Shown here: piece after piece, positions 19,915-29,948 of the stretch
Layout: each line of letters opens with the position of its first letter
How positions within the stretch are numbered: the stretch's first letter is position 1
Source of the DNA: Alcanivorax sp.
GTDB lineage: Bacteria; Pseudomonadota; Gammaproteobacteria; Pseudomonadales; Alcanivoracaceae
Reading direction: 5' to 3'
Length of the DNA: 64,000 bases
Assembly: GCA_022449455.1 (NCBI GenBank)
Contig: JAKUPL010000013.1
Location: 51,003 to 115,002, forward strand
The notes under the pieces: generated by a model
Told to the model about the DNA's origin: nothing
Database searches by the model: none
What the model saw: the letters and a program-made list of their open reading frames with translations, nothing else
Program-made: the position numbers and the translations under genes

Positions 19915-21416
19915 CGACTCATGAGGAAACAACACCGGTGCTGGTCGGCGCCGGCCAGATCACCGCGCGCGAACCGGATCCCGAGCGCACCCCCATCGGT
20001 TTGGTCGCCGAGGCTGCCCGGGCCGCGGCCGCGGACTGCGGTGTGACCGGGGTGCTGGGTCAGATCCAGTCGTTAACGTGTCTCAACATATTGGCGCCGT
20101 CTTATTCCGATGCCCCGTCCACCCTGGCGCGGCACCTGGGCATCGACCCCGGCGAGCGCTTCTACACCCCGATAGGCGGGAACATGGGTCAATGGCTGGT
20201 CGGTTACTACGCCGATCGCATCGCCGCCGGCGGTCTCGATTGTATCTTGATCGCGGGCGGCGAGGCGCTGGCCACGCAGATGCGCGGCAAGGGCGCCGGC
20301 CTGTCCGGAGTGCTGGACACCGCCACCGGCGAGGGCCCGCGACTGCTCGGCGATGACCGCGAGCCGACCAATTTGGCGGAACAACGCCACGGACTCAATC
20401 TGCCCATCCAGATTTATCCGTTGTTCGAGCAGGCGCTGCGGGGCCGCTACGGCCTTAACCCAGTCGAGCACCGACGAATGCTGGGCGAATTCTATGCCCG
20501 ATTCAACGCCGTCGCGGTCGACAATCCGCGAGCCTGGCGCCGCGAACCCTTATCGGCGGCCGACATCGCCGAGCGCTCACCCAAAAATCGCATGGTCGGC
20601 GCGCCCTACACCAAGCACATGAACGCCCTCATCGCGGTGGATCAGGCCGCCGCGCTGGTGATGATGTCGGCGGCCAAGGCCCGGCGGCTGGGCATCGAGC
20701 CTGAACGCTGGGTGTACCCCCTGGCCGCGGCAAACGGCCACGATCACTGGTTCGTCTCCCAGCGGGCGGATCTGTCCCGCTCGCCGGCGATCACCGCCTG
20801 CGGCGAGCGGCTGGCCGCGGCCAGCGGACTGGGGATCGACGGGATCGATCACCTGGACCTGTACAGCTGTTTCCCAAGCGCTGTGCAGATGGCGCGCGAC
20901 GCGCTGGGCATCGCCGCGCATGATCCCCGGCCGCTGACCGTCACGGGCGGGCTGGCTTACCATGGCGGGCCCGGCAACAACTATTGCACCCACGCCATCG
21001 CCGAGATCATGAACCGCATCCGCGCCGACCGAAGCGCCACTGGATTGGTCAGCGGCGTGGGCTGGTACATGAGCAAGCATTCGCTGGGGCTCTACGGCGG
21101 ACGACCGCCCGTCGGCGGTTGGCGGCCGATCGATCCGGCCGGACTGCAAGCCGAGATCGACGCCGGCCCCATCGTGGACGTGGTGGAGCAGGCGCAGGGC
21201 AAGGCCCGCATCGAGACCTACACTGTCATGCACGACCGCGCCGACCGCCCGGTCCAGGGTATTGTGCTGGGCCGCCTGAGCGATGGCCGGCGCTTTGTTG
21301 CCAACACTCCCACCGACACGGACCTGCTCGATGCCATGACGAACGAGGAATTTCTCAATCGCACGGGCCGCGTGCACCACGATGGCAAACGCAACCTATT
21401 TACCCCGGAGGGGTGA
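19911..21416 (+). CDS. Thiolase-like protein lacking the nucleophilic cysteine
   Basis: A 501-residue member of the thiolase superfamily, often annotated acetyl-CoA acetyltransferase. The usual C-x-S-G nucleophile is replaced: the aligned segment reads PIGGNMGQWLVGYYADRI, followed by the standard LIAGGEAL. The C-terminal GHPxGA motif is also altered (AYHGGPGNNYC), while DLYSCFPSAVQ takes the place of the HDCF block. It therefore cannot be an ordinary Claisen thiolase. It could be a retro-aldolase-like or another CoA-binding enzyme, by analogy with SCP2-thiolase-like aldolases (inference). ATGA overlap with the BVMO implies coupling. Confidence 0.82.
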   Translation: MTTHEETTPVLVGAGQITAREPDPERTPIGLVAEAARAAAADCGVTGVLGQIQSLTCLNILAPSYSDAPSTLARHLGIDPGERFYTPIGGNMGQWLVGYYADRIAAGGLDCILIAGGEALATQMRGKGAGLSGVLDTATGEGPRLLGDDREPTNLAEQRHGLNLPIQIYPLFEQALRGRYGLNPVEHRRMLGEFYARFNAVAVDNPRAWRREPLSAADIAERSPKNRMVGAPYTKHMNALIAVDQAAALVMMSAAKARRLGIEPERWVYPLAAANGHDHWFVSQRADLSRSPAITACGERLAAASGLGIDGIDHLDLYSCFPSAVQMARDALGIAAHDPRPLTVTGGLAYHGGPGNNYCTHAIAEIMNRIRADRSATGLVSGVGWYMSKHSLGLYGGRPPVGGWRPIDPAGLQAEIDAGPIVDVVEQAQGKARIETYTVMHDRADRPVQGIVLGRLSDGRRFVANTPTDTDLLDAMTNEEFLNRTGRVHHDGKRNLFTPEG

Positions 21417-21435
21417 GCGCAAGGAGAAGACGATA

Positions 21436-22620
21436 ATGAGCATCGCGTCCGAAACCCAGTTCGACCAAGCCCGCGTAGCCGAACGCATGCGTGACATTCG
21501 CGAGGCCACCCGCGTCGTGAGCGAAGGCTTTTCCCGGGAATACATGCGCGAATGCATCGATAACCACCGATTCCCTCAGGAGGCCTGGGAAGCGCTGGGC
21601 GAATACGGGCTGCTTGGCATCACCATTCCCGAGGACCTGGGGGGCTCGGGCGGCGGCCAGGTGGAACTGGTCGCGCTGATGGAAACGCTGGCCGAGGCCG
21701 GGCTGGTGCTGCCCATGCTGTTGCTCACTGGCTTTGCGCGGGTGCCGATTCTCCGTAATGGCACGCCGGCACAGATCGAGCGATTCGTCAAGCCGACAAT
21801 CAGCGGGGCCGAGAAACTGTGCTTCGCCATCACCGAGCCAGATGCCGGGACCAACAGCTTCGCGATGTCCACGCTGGCGACACGGGATGGTGACGGCTAT
21901 CGGCTGACCGGGCGCAAGGTTTTTATTTCCGGTGCGGCGGACGCCGATCGAATGCTGGTCGTGGCCCGCACCCAAAAGGCCGGCGAAGTCAAACGACGCA
22001 CCGAGGGTATGTCCTTGTTCGTGGTGGATACCGACGCGCCCGGTGTGGAACTACAGCCCCTGAATATCGACGTCGGTTGGCCGGAGCGGCAATACCTGGT
22101 TTTTTTTGATGACGTCAAACTCGACGCGGATCGCTTGATCGGCAACCCGGGACAGGGCCTGGCCGGAATGTTCGAGGCGCTGAATTCGGAGCGCCTGCTG
22201 GTCACCGCCATGTCCGTGGGCCTGGGCAATTACGCTCTCAAAAAGGCAGTGGCCTACGCCAACGAACGCAAACCTTTCGGCACCCCCATCGGGGGTTATC
22301 AGGCTATACAGCACCGCCTGGCCGAGGCCAAGGCCGAATTGGAGGCAGCACGGCTGATGATGATCCACGCGGCTGCGACGTTCGACGCCGGTGGCGATGC
22401 CGGTACTCATGCCAACATGGCGAAATTGCTGGGTTCTCGCGCGGCGGTCAAAGCCGTCGAGGCCGCCCTGCAGACCCACGGCGGCTACGGTTTCGACCGG
22501 GACTACGACATCATCACGCTATGGCCTTCGGCACGGTTAATGGAGGTTGCACCAATCAACAACGAAATGCTGCTCAACTACATCGGAGAACATGTCCTTG
22601 GCTTACCCAAATCCTACTGA
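21436..22620 (+). CDS. Acyl-CoA dehydrogenase
   Basis: FAD-dependent acyl-CoA dehydrogenase, 394 residues. Family signatures are CFAITEPDAGTNSFAMST in the middle domain and RKPFGTPIGGYQAIQHRLAEAKAELEAARLM, then THGGYGFDRDYDI. The usual catalytic-Glu segment (YEGT or YGGT-NEI) is replaced by MEVAPINNEMLL, so this may be a non-standard or partner subunit. AAGGAG stands 9 nt ahead of the ATG. The final 29 nt overlap the next gene. A second acyl-CoA dehydrogenase closes the operon at 26,460. Confidence 0.9.
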   Translation: MSIASETQFDQARVAERMRDIREATRVVSEGFSREYMRECIDNHRFPQEAWEALGEYGLLGITIPEDLGGSGGGQVELVALMETLAEAGLVLPMLLLTGFARVPILRNGTPAQIERFVKPTISGAEKLCFAITEPDAGTNSFAMSTLATRDGDGYRLTGRKVFISGAADADRMLVVARTQKAGEVKRRTEGMSLFVVDTDAPGVELQPLNIDVGWPERQYLVFFDDVKLDADRLIGNPGQGLAGMFEALNSERLLVTAMSVGLGNYALKKAVAYANERKPFGTPIGGYQAIQHRLAEAKAELEAARLMMIHAAATFDAGGDAGTHANMAKLLGSRAAVKAVEAALQTHGGYGFDRDYDIITLWPSARLMEVAPINNEMLLNYIGEHVLGLPKSY

Positions 22621-23506
22621 GACGCGCGGCGTGATCGAGCGTGACGGATTCACCGCCCCGGACGGGCGGCAAATCGCGCTGTGGCGCTGGCCCGGATCGC
22701 GCGAACGCCCCACCCTGCATTGGGCCCATGCGACGGGCTTCCATAGCCAGGTTTACCGCTCGCTGCTCGACGAATTGGCTGACGATTGCAACGTGCTGGC
22801 CTGGGATATGCGGGGCCACGGGGCCAGCGCCGAGGCGGCCGATATTAAAACATTCCGCGGTTGGGAAACGTACTACGAAGACCTTGTCGCTTGGCTGGAA
22901 AGTCTGGATGAGCCTGTCTGGCTTGCCGGTCATTCGATCGGTGCCACGACCAGTATCATGGCCGCGGCCCGACGACCGGACAAGGTGCGGGGCCTGATCC
23001 TGGCGGAACCGGTGATCATGGACCCCTGGCAGGGCTGGCGATTGTGGTCGGCCAAGCTGCTACGCCAGTCACAGCGGTTTTCACTGGCCGCCGGAGCCGC
23101 ACGTCGCCGCAGGGTGTTTGACTCGCGCGCCGCCGCACTGGAGAACTTTCGTGGCCGTGGTGGCTTCAGAACCTGGCCGGAAGCATGGCTGGAAAACTAT
23201 GTTGAGCACGGCCTCGTGGCCCATGATGATCGTTTTCGCTTGGCCTGTACGCCGGAATGGGAAAGCACCACCTTTGCCCATACCGAACACAACCCCTGGC
23301 CCGCCGTCCGACGATTGCGGTGTCCGATGGTCGTACTGGCCGCGGAACGCGCCTCAACCTTCTCGCCAAGGGCGCGCCGGCGCCTACATGCCTTGCTACC
23401 CTCCGCCGAGTTGAACGTTCTGGCTGGAACAACCCATTTTTTGCCCATGGAGCGACCGGAAGTGGTGCGGGATGCAGTGCGACAAGCAATGCACGGTGAT
23501 ACCTAG
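22592..23506 (+). CDS. Alpha/beta-hydrolase fold protein
   Basis: A 304-residue hydrolase of the general esterase/lipase/thioesterase group. The nucleophile elbow is GHSIGA with Ser115; RGHGAS is the usual loop after strand 4; the catalytic His is likely in GTTHFLPMERP near the C terminus. The start at 22592, inside the dehydrogenase 3' end, has GGAGA just upstream. It differs from the HSL esterase at 17,237 by lacking HGG. It may remove a CoA or ester group at a later step. Confidence 0.85.
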   Translation: MSLAYPNPTETRGVIERDGFTAPDGRQIALWRWPGSRERPTLHWAHATGFHSQVYRSLLDELADDCNVLAWDMRGHGASAEAADIKTFRGWETYYEDLVAWLESLDEPVWLAGHSIGATTSIMAAARRPDKVRGLILAEPVIMDPWQGWRLWSAKLLRQSQRFSLAAGAARRRRVFDSRAAALENFRGRGGFRTWPEAWLENYVEHGLVAHDDRFRLACTPEWESTTFAHTEHNPWPAVRRLRCPMVVLAAERASTFSPRARRRLHALLPSAELNVLAGTTHFLPMERPEVVRDAVRQAMHGDT

Positions 23507-23523
23507 AGGGTAAGGAGAAAAGC

Positions 23524-24705
23524 ATGAAACACACAGCGGTGATCAGCGGCGTCGGCATGGTGCCGTTCGCGAAACCCGGCGCCAGCGCGCCCTACTACCA
23601 GATGGGTGCCGAGGCGGCGCGTCAGGCCCTGGCCGATGCCGGGCTGGACTACGCCAAGGTGGAGCAAGCCTACGTGGGCTATGTCTACGGCGATTCCACC
23701 TGCGGCCAGCGAGCGCTCTACCCAATCGGCATGACCGGCATTCCCGTGGTCAACGTCAACAACAATTGTTCCACCGGCTCGACCGCCCTGTTCCTGGCGC
23801 GCCAGGCGGTGGAGTCCGGCGCCGCCGACTGCGTGATCGCCCTGGGCTTCGAGCAAATGAAGCCGGGAGCGCTGGGCAGCTACTACAACGACCGGCCGAC
23901 CCCCTTCGAACCCTTTGACCGGATCTGCGAGGACCTGGTGGGACAGCCCGAGGTGCCGCTGGCGATCCGCTATTTTGGCGGCGCGGGCATGGCGCACATG
24001 GACAAGTACGGCACCAAGGCGGAGACCTTCGCCAAAATACGCGCTAAGGCGAGCCGGCATGCCGCGCGCAACCCGGTGGCGCTGTTCCGCAAGGAAGTGA
24101 CAGTGGAGGAAGTGATGGACTCCCCGGTGTTGATCGGCCCAATGACCCGCCTGATGGCCTGCCCGCCGACCTGCGGCGCGGCGGCGGCCATCGTCTGCTC
24201 CGAAGCCTTCGCCAGGGCCAACGCTCTCGATCACCGAGTGCGCATCCTGGCGCAGGCGATGACCACCGACACACCGAGCACGTTCGAGGCGCGCAACATG
24301 ATGCAACTGGTCGGCTATGACATGACGCGCACCGCCGCCGATCAGGTTTACGAGACCGCTGGCATCGGTCCGGAGGAGCTCGACGCCGTGGAACTGCACG
24401 ACTGCTTCGCCACCAACGAGCTGCTGACTTATGAAGCACTACGGCTGGCGCCGGAAGGTGGCGGCGAGCAGATGGTCGAGGACGGCGACAACACCCACGG
24501 TGGGCGCGTGGTTACCAACCCCTCGGGCGGGCTGCTTTCCAAGGGTCATCCATTGGGCGCCACCGGGTTGGCGCAATGCACCGAGCTGGTCCAACAGCTG
24601 CGAGGACAGGCCGCGGACCGCCAGGTCGAAGGCGCGCGCATTGCGCTCCAACACAATCTCGGCCTGGGCGGCGCCTGCGTGGTGACGATGTACCAGGCCA
24701 CCTGA
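23524..24705 (+). CDS. SCP2-type thiolase (acetyl-CoA acyltransferase)
   Basis: A 393-residue thiolase of the sterol-carrier-protein-x type, without the SCP2 lipid-binding domain. The nucleophile is Cys82 in VNNNCSTGSTALF. The second set is ELHDCFATNELLTYE and the third GGLLSKGHPLGATGLAQ, all intact, in contrast to the homologue at 19,911. It should cleave 3-ketoacyl-CoA to acetyl-CoA or propionyl-CoA plus the shortened chain. SCPx-like thiolases prefer branched or ring-bearing acyl-CoAs, consistent with a non-linear substrate. Confidence 0.92.
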   Translation: MKHTAVISGVGMVPFAKPGASAPYYQMGAEAARQALADAGLDYAKVEQAYVGYVYGDSTCGQRALYPIGMTGIPVVNVNNNCSTGSTALFLARQAVESGAADCVIALGFEQMKPGALGSYYNDRPTPFEPFDRICEDLVGQPEVPLAIRYFGGAGMAHMDKYGTKAETFAKIRAKASRHAARNPVALFRKEVTVEEVMDSPVLIGPMTRLMACPPTCGAAAAIVCSEAFARANALDHRVRILAQAMTTDTPSTFEARNMMQLVGYDMTRTAADQVYETAGIGPEELDAVELHDCFATNELLTYEALRLAPEGGGEQMVEDGDNTHGGRVVTNPSGGLLSKGHPLGATGLAQCTELVQQLRGQAADRQVEGARIALQHNLGLGGACVVTMYQAT

Positions 24706-24717
24706 AGAGGACGAACT

Positions 24718-25176
24718 ATGATCGACACTAAACACATCGGGCTGCGCCTGCCGACCGTCAGCTTCGAGGTCGAGAAGGGGCGGTTACGTTTTTTCGCCAA
24801 AGCCACCGGCGAAACGCGGCCCGAGTACCTCGACGAGTCTGCGGCCCGGGCAGCCGGCTACCGTAGCCTGCCGGCACCACCAACCTTTCTGATGGGCGCC
24901 GACCTCGATGCCGGAACCATGACCACGTTGCTCGAAACGCTGAACGTGCCGATCGGACGCATCCTGCACGGCGAGCAAAGCTTCACCTATCACGCGCCGG
25001 TATGTGCCGGCGACGTGCTCAGCGTCGAGTCAAAGATTAGCGACATCTACGGCAAGAAGAGCGGTGCGCTCGAATTCATCGTCAAGGATTCGCTGATCAA
25101 GGACGCGACTGGCGAGACCGTGCTCGAGGCACGCAGCGTGATCGTCGTCCGCAACCCGCAGGAGAACGCAGCATGA
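24718..25176 (+). CDS. MaoC-like N-terminal hot-dog domain protein (hydratase subunit)
   Basis: A 152-residue single hot-dog protein of the MaoC_dehydrat_N / FAS1-dehydratase-region type. The segment aligned to the active site reads ATGETRPEYLDESAARAAGYRSLPAPPTF and lacks the catalytic Asp/His dyad. Such halves pair with a catalytic MaoC half to form a heterodimeric enoyl-CoA hydratase for bulky substrates, as for ChsH1/ChsH2 in steroid side-chain breakdown. The catalytic half is the next gene, overlapping by 4 nt. Confidence 0.87.
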   Translation: MIDTKHIGLRLPTVSFEVEKGRLRFFAKATGETRPEYLDESAARAAGYRSLPAPPTFLMGADLDAGTMTTLLETLNVPIGRILHGEQSFTYHAPVCAGDVLSVESKISDIYGKKSGALEFIVKDSLIKDATGETVLEARSVIVVRNPQENAA

Positions 25177-25592
25177 ACGCCCCCACTCGTGACCAGGTCA
25201 AGGTCGGCCAGGCGCTTCCGCCACTCGAGCTTCCGCCCATCACGCGCGCGACGCTGGCACTGTTCGCCGGCGCCTCGGGTGACCACAACCCGATCCACAT
25301 TGACATCGACTTTGCCAAGGCCTCTGGCATGCCGGACGTGTTCGCGCACGGCATGCTGCCGATGGCCTATTTGGGCCGCTTTCTGACCCAGTGGGCACCG
25401 CAGACCCGGCTGCGCCGGTTCTCGGTCCGCTTCGCCGCCATCACGCCAGTCGGCGCACGGCTGAGTTGCACCGGCAAGATCGTTGAAATCACCGAGGACG
25501 GCCACGAAACACTGGCCCGGCTCGAGATCGGCGTGGTCGATAAACAGGGTGAAGTCAAGCTCGCCGGCGACGCCCTGGTGGCGCTGGCCTGA
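25173..25592 (+). CDS. MaoC-family enoyl-CoA hydratase, catalytic half
   Basis: A 139-residue MaoC hot-dog protein. The R-hydratase motif is GASGDHNPIHID with the catalytic pair D37 and H42, followed by FAHGMLPMAYLGRF. It probably adds water to the 2-enoyl-CoA made by the acyl-CoA dehydrogenases, with the partner encoded just upstream. The overlapping ATGA start suggests equal production of both halves. Confidence 0.92.
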   Translation: MNAPTRDQVKVGQALPPLELPPITRATLALFAGASGDHNPIHIDIDFAKASGMPDVFAHGMLPMAYLGRFLTQWAPQTRLRRFSVRFAAITPVGARLSCTGKIVEITEDGHETLARLEIGVVDKQGEVKLAGDALVALA

Positions 25593-25630
25593 AACACGTC
25601 CTTTCCATCACCAACAAAGCAGGACTGCGT

Positions 25631-26455
25631 ATGAAACTTCAAGATAAAGTGGCCATCGTCAGCGGCTCAGGGCGCGGGATAGGCCGGGAAATCGCCCTCA
25701 AACTCGCCGCCGAAGGCGCCAGCGTGGTAGTCAACGATCTTGATGCCGCCCCGGCGGAGGAAACGGTCGCGGCGATCAAGGACGCCGGCGGCAGGGCCGT
25801 GGCCTGCATCGGCAGCGTGACACAGGAGGATTTTGCCGAACGCTTTGTGAACACGGCAATCGAACAGCTGGGCGGTCTGGACATCATCGTCAACAACGCC
25901 GGCTACACCTGGGACAACGTGATTCAGAAAATGAGCGATGAGCAGTGGCAGGCGATCATGGACGTGCACGCCACGGCGCCCTTTCGCATTCTGCGCGCGG
26001 CCTCCGAATACTTCCGCGTGCAGGCCAAGAAAGAAGCCGCCGAAGGGCGCGAGGTATTCCGTAAGGTGGTCAACATCGCCTCGATCGCCGGCACCGGCGG
26101 CAACGCTGGACAGGCCAACTATTCGGCCGCCAAGGCGGCGGTGATCGGCCTGACCAAGGCGATGTCCAAGGAATGGGGCAGGCTCAAGGTGAACGTCAAC
26201 TGCGTGGCCTTCGGACTGATCAAAACGCGCCTCACAGAGGCGGAAGCAGGCTCTGATGCGAGCATCGATGTGGAAGGCCGCAAGATCAAGGTGGGCGTCA
26301 ACCCCGATCTGCTCAAGACCATGGAGGCCATGGTGCCGCTCGGTCGCGCCGGCACGCCGGCCGAGGCCGCCGGGGCCGTCTATCTGTTTTGCACTCCGGA
26401 GTCGAACTACATCAGCGGTCAGACGCTGCTCTGTGGCGGCGGGTTCTCAATGTGA
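25631..26455 (+). CDS. SDR, probable 3-hydroxyacyl-CoA dehydrogenase
   Basis: FabG-like SDR of 274 residues: cofactor motif SGSGRGIG (11-18), NNAG (88-91), S151, and Y164/K168 in ANYSAAKAAV. The C-terminal domain has an insertion (EGRKIKVGVNPDLLKTMEAMVPLGR) and ends with the usual ISGQTLLCGGGF. Between a MaoC hydratase and a thiolase it most likely oxidises the 3-hydroxyacyl-CoA to the 3-keto form. AGGA precedes the ATG. Confidence 0.9.
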   Translation: MKLQDKVAIVSGSGRGIGREIALKLAAEGASVVVNDLDAAPAEETVAAIKDAGGRAVACIGSVTQEDFAERFVNTAIEQLGGLDIIVNNAGYTWDNVIQKMSDEQWQAIMDVHATAPFRILRAASEYFRVQAKKEAAEGREVFRKVVNIASIAGTGGNAGQANYSAAKAAVIGLTKAMSKEWGRLKVNVNCVAFGLIKTRLTEAEAGSDASIDVEGRKIKVGVNPDLLKTMEAMVPLGRAGTPAEAAGAVYLFCTPESNYISGQTLLCGGGFSM

Positions 26456-26459
26456 GGCC

Positions 26460-27620
<1,161 letters not shown>

Positions 27621-27823
27621 ATGCGATTCACGTCACCGGGCTTCCGTCAGCCGGATGGCGATATCGCCAGTCCCCGGGGCCGCCGCCGCTGGCGTTGACC
27701 CCACCTCGCGATAGATGCGCCCGTGGTTGACGTTCTCCATGATCAGCCGGGAGCCGGCCGGATCCTATACAAGATTGACAGGTCGGTAACAGCCAGAGCG
27801 CGCAAGGCATTTCCAACAGCCCG
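27621..27823 (-). other. Gap between convergent operons, possible gene-end fragment
   Basis: No intact gene. Read on the minus strand, about 27646-27762 gives a peptide that starts around DPAGSRLIMENVNHGRIYRE and ends with a stop after RLTEAR; a stop codon precedes it closely. It looks like the last 40 or so residues of a lost protein, but I do not recognise the family and it could be chance in GC-rich DNA. Confidence 0.25.
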
Positions 27824-29608
27824 CTAACCGTGCCGGGCGACACCTTTCCAGTATTTCTCCTCAAGCTGCTTTTTCGGTAGCTTGCCGGCCAAGTTGCGGG
27901 GCAGCTCGCCAAAGTCCACGATCTTTGGCAGCTTGAAACCGTACAACCCCTCCGTCTTGCAGTGCTCGATGATCTCCTTGCGAGTGGCCTGCTGGTGCTC
28001 TTTGAGCTCAATTACCGCCGCCGGCACCTCGCCCAGGTCCTTGTCCGGCGCCCGCACCACGGCAACGTCAAGAACCGCCGGATGCCGCTTGATAACCGTC
28101 TCGATCTCATTGGGGAAAAGATTCACCCCGCCGGAGATGATCATTTCCTTGATCCGCGAAGTCAGGTACAGAAAACCATCCTCGTCCACATAACCAATCA
28201 GACCATCGTCGTACCAGAGCTTGCCCTCGACCCCGATATAATTCTCCTTCATCTTCTCTTCGCTGAGGCCGACGTAGTTCAGCGCAAGGGCCATCGGGGA
28301 GCGCACGAGCACCTTCCCTTCCTTGCCGGGTGGGGTCCAGGTGCCGGTCTCCTCGTCATAGATCCGGCATTCCGCCGCCCGCAGCTTGCCAACGCTGTCG
28401 TAGCGCTTTGGGTTCTCCTGGTAGTCCTCGCTGGCGAGAACGCTGATCAGGCCGCTCTCCGAAGCGCCGTAGTATTCATGGAAGACATCATCCGACGCTC
28501 CCTGGCGGCGGAACAGCGTGTTGATCTCGCGCTTGACCTTGGGCGGACAAGGCGCCGCCGCGCAAATGATTACCCGCATGCTGGAAAGGTCGTATTGGGA
28601 CTTCAGAGCCTCGGGCAGTGCCAGGATGCGCTCGAGCATGGTCGGGGCGACGAAGGTCCAGTTGATACGCTCGTCCTGAATAAGTTTAAGCATGAGCTCG
28701 GGATCGAACTTGCTCATGGGCACCGCGGTGCCGCCGAGAAAGAACGGCAACACCGCGATCTGTACCCCGGCATGATACAGCGGCCCCGGAATCAGCGTGC
28801 GGATGTTGTTGCTGATCGGATCCCGGATTTTGCCGATCTTGTAGAAATGAAAGGCCGATATCTGCATCAACCCCAACCGGGTCACCTCCTCCTTGGAGGC
28901 GCCCCGCCGCGCCTCGGCCGAATCCGATGTCAGCCGGTCCCGGTCGATGTTGATGTATTTCGGCGTCCCTGTGGTACCGCCGCTGTAGGTCTTTGGGGCC
29001 ATGCCCAGCTTGCCGCTTGGGAGTATGGACCGGCTGTCCCGGATCAGTGACTCGTAGGCGATCATACCCTCGGGCAACTCGTCAGCATCAACCACGATGA
29101 AGTGTTCGACGGTGGTCAACTGATCACGAACCGACTGTACCGCTTCCACAAAGGCGCCCCCCAATACCAGGGCCTTTGGCGAGGCCTTGTTGATGCATTC
29201 CGCCAACTCCTTGGGCTGAAGATGCCAATTGAGCATCGGCATGGGATTGTCCCTGAGCGTACAAGCCAGCATCAATTCGAACCATGGCGCGCCGTTGTGC
29301 ATCACCTCGGCCACCGCCTCGCCTTCGCCGATACCCAGCCGGTGCAGGCCATTGGCCAGGCGGAGAACTCGATCCCTGAATTGACCGAAGGTGACCCGAC
29401 GATCACCGTCGACAATCGCCTCACGATCTCCCCAATGCTCCCATAGCGCAAGCAGGAATTGCCGCGGAAGCTCCTGTCGCTTAAGCCGGCTACGCCACGC
29501 GGCCCGGACGCCACCAATCGCCAACGCGCCCCAACCAAACTGGCCCAAAATCTCCCTGAGGGCCGCACGGGCCTCGGGCATTGCTTTCAGCTGGGCTATA
29601 GCGGACAT
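27824..29608 (-). CDS. Acyl-CoA synthetase (AMP-dependent ligase)
   Basis: ANL-superfamily acid:CoA ligase of 594 residues. The phosphate loop is TYSGGTTGTPKYI, the A5 motif HEYYGASESGL, the hinge region DDGLIGYVDEDGFLYLTSRIKEMIISGGVN, and the catalytic lysine is in PRNLAGKLPKKQ near the C terminus. It has an N-terminal extension of about 50 residues ahead of the ligase fold. AGGAG precedes the ATG. About 275 nt upstream of the start is a second copy of the CypR-type tandem operator, so it may be induced with the alkane system (inference). Confidence 0.92.
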   Translation of the reverse strand: MSAIAQLKAMPEARAALREILGQFGWGALAIGGVRAAWRSRLKRQELPRQFLLALWEHWGDREAIVDGDRRVTFGQFRDRVLRLANGLHRLGIGEGEAVAEVMHNGAPWFELMLACTLRDNPMPMLNWHLQPKELAECINKASPKALVLGGAFVEAVQSVRDQLTTVEHFIVVDADELPEGMIAYESLIRDSRSILPSGKLGMAPKTYSGGTTGTPKYINIDRDRLTSDSAEARRGASKEEVTRLGLMQISAFHFYKIGKIRDPISNNIRTLIPGPLYHAGVQIAVLPFFLGGTAVPMSKFDPELMLKLIQDERINWTFVAPTMLERILALPEALKSQYDLSSMRVIICAAAPCPPKVKREINTLFRRQGASDDVFHEYYGASESGLISVLASEDYQENPKRYDSVGKLRAAECRIYDEETGTWTPPGKEGKVLVRSPMALALNYVGLSEEKMKENYIGVEGKLWYDDGLIGYVDEDGFLYLTSRIKEMIISGGVNLFPNEIETVIKRHPAVLDVAVVRAPDKDLGEVPAAVIELKEHQQATRKEIIEHCKTEGLYGFKLPKIVDFGELPRNLAGKLPKKQLEEKYWKGVARHG

Positions 29609-29704
29609 TTCGAAGATCTCCTGGCTGGTGTTATGTTGTTATGGCAGGCGCGAGACGGGGTTGGTAACCCGCCCGTTTCCGTGGTTTCCACCGAACCGGA
29701 CGCG

Positions 29705-29831
29705 CGCTAAGCTGGACCGCAACCCGTTCAAACTCGTCGACGATTCCGGTGTTGTCGAAACGCTTAAAAGTTCCTCCCACAGGATGCGCAGTTGCAATTC
29801 GGCCAGCCGGCTGTCTATGCAACGGTGGAAG
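29705..29831 (-). pseudogene. CYP153 P450 C-terminal remnant, frameshifted
   Basis: On the minus strand this stretch encodes [22 protein letters not shown], then, one frame over, KRFDNTGIVDEFERVAVQL. Both align to the C-terminal heme-loop region of the intact CYP153 at 12,320 ([37 protein letters not shown]). A 1-nt deletion near 29,767 causes the shift. The heme Cys codon survives but the following Gly is Asp. The rest of the P450 gene is absent. It is the fossil of a second CYP153 copy. Confidence 0.8.
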
Positions 29832-29884
29832 TTTCAGCAGCACCATCTGTTCCCGACCATGGTTGTGTGACAGCAGCCTATCGA

Positions 29885-29920
29885 GGTCATTTTTTGACAA
29901 TACGGGGTCATTTGGAGACA
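29885..29920 (+). promoter_or_regulatory. Second copy of the CypR-type tandem operator
   Basis: GGTCATTT at 29885 and again at 29906, each followed by a GACA box, 21 bp apart as at 14127-14162. Within the 36 bp most positions are identical to the first copy. It lies next to the CYP153 remnant and upstream of the acyl-CoA synthetase at 27,824-29,608 (minus). It may be a relic of the duplicated P450 locus or may now serve the synthetase. The rest of 29609-29948 holds no gene. Confidence 0.6.
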
Positions 29921-29948
29921 CCCAATGAGAGGCATGACGGCGAACCGG

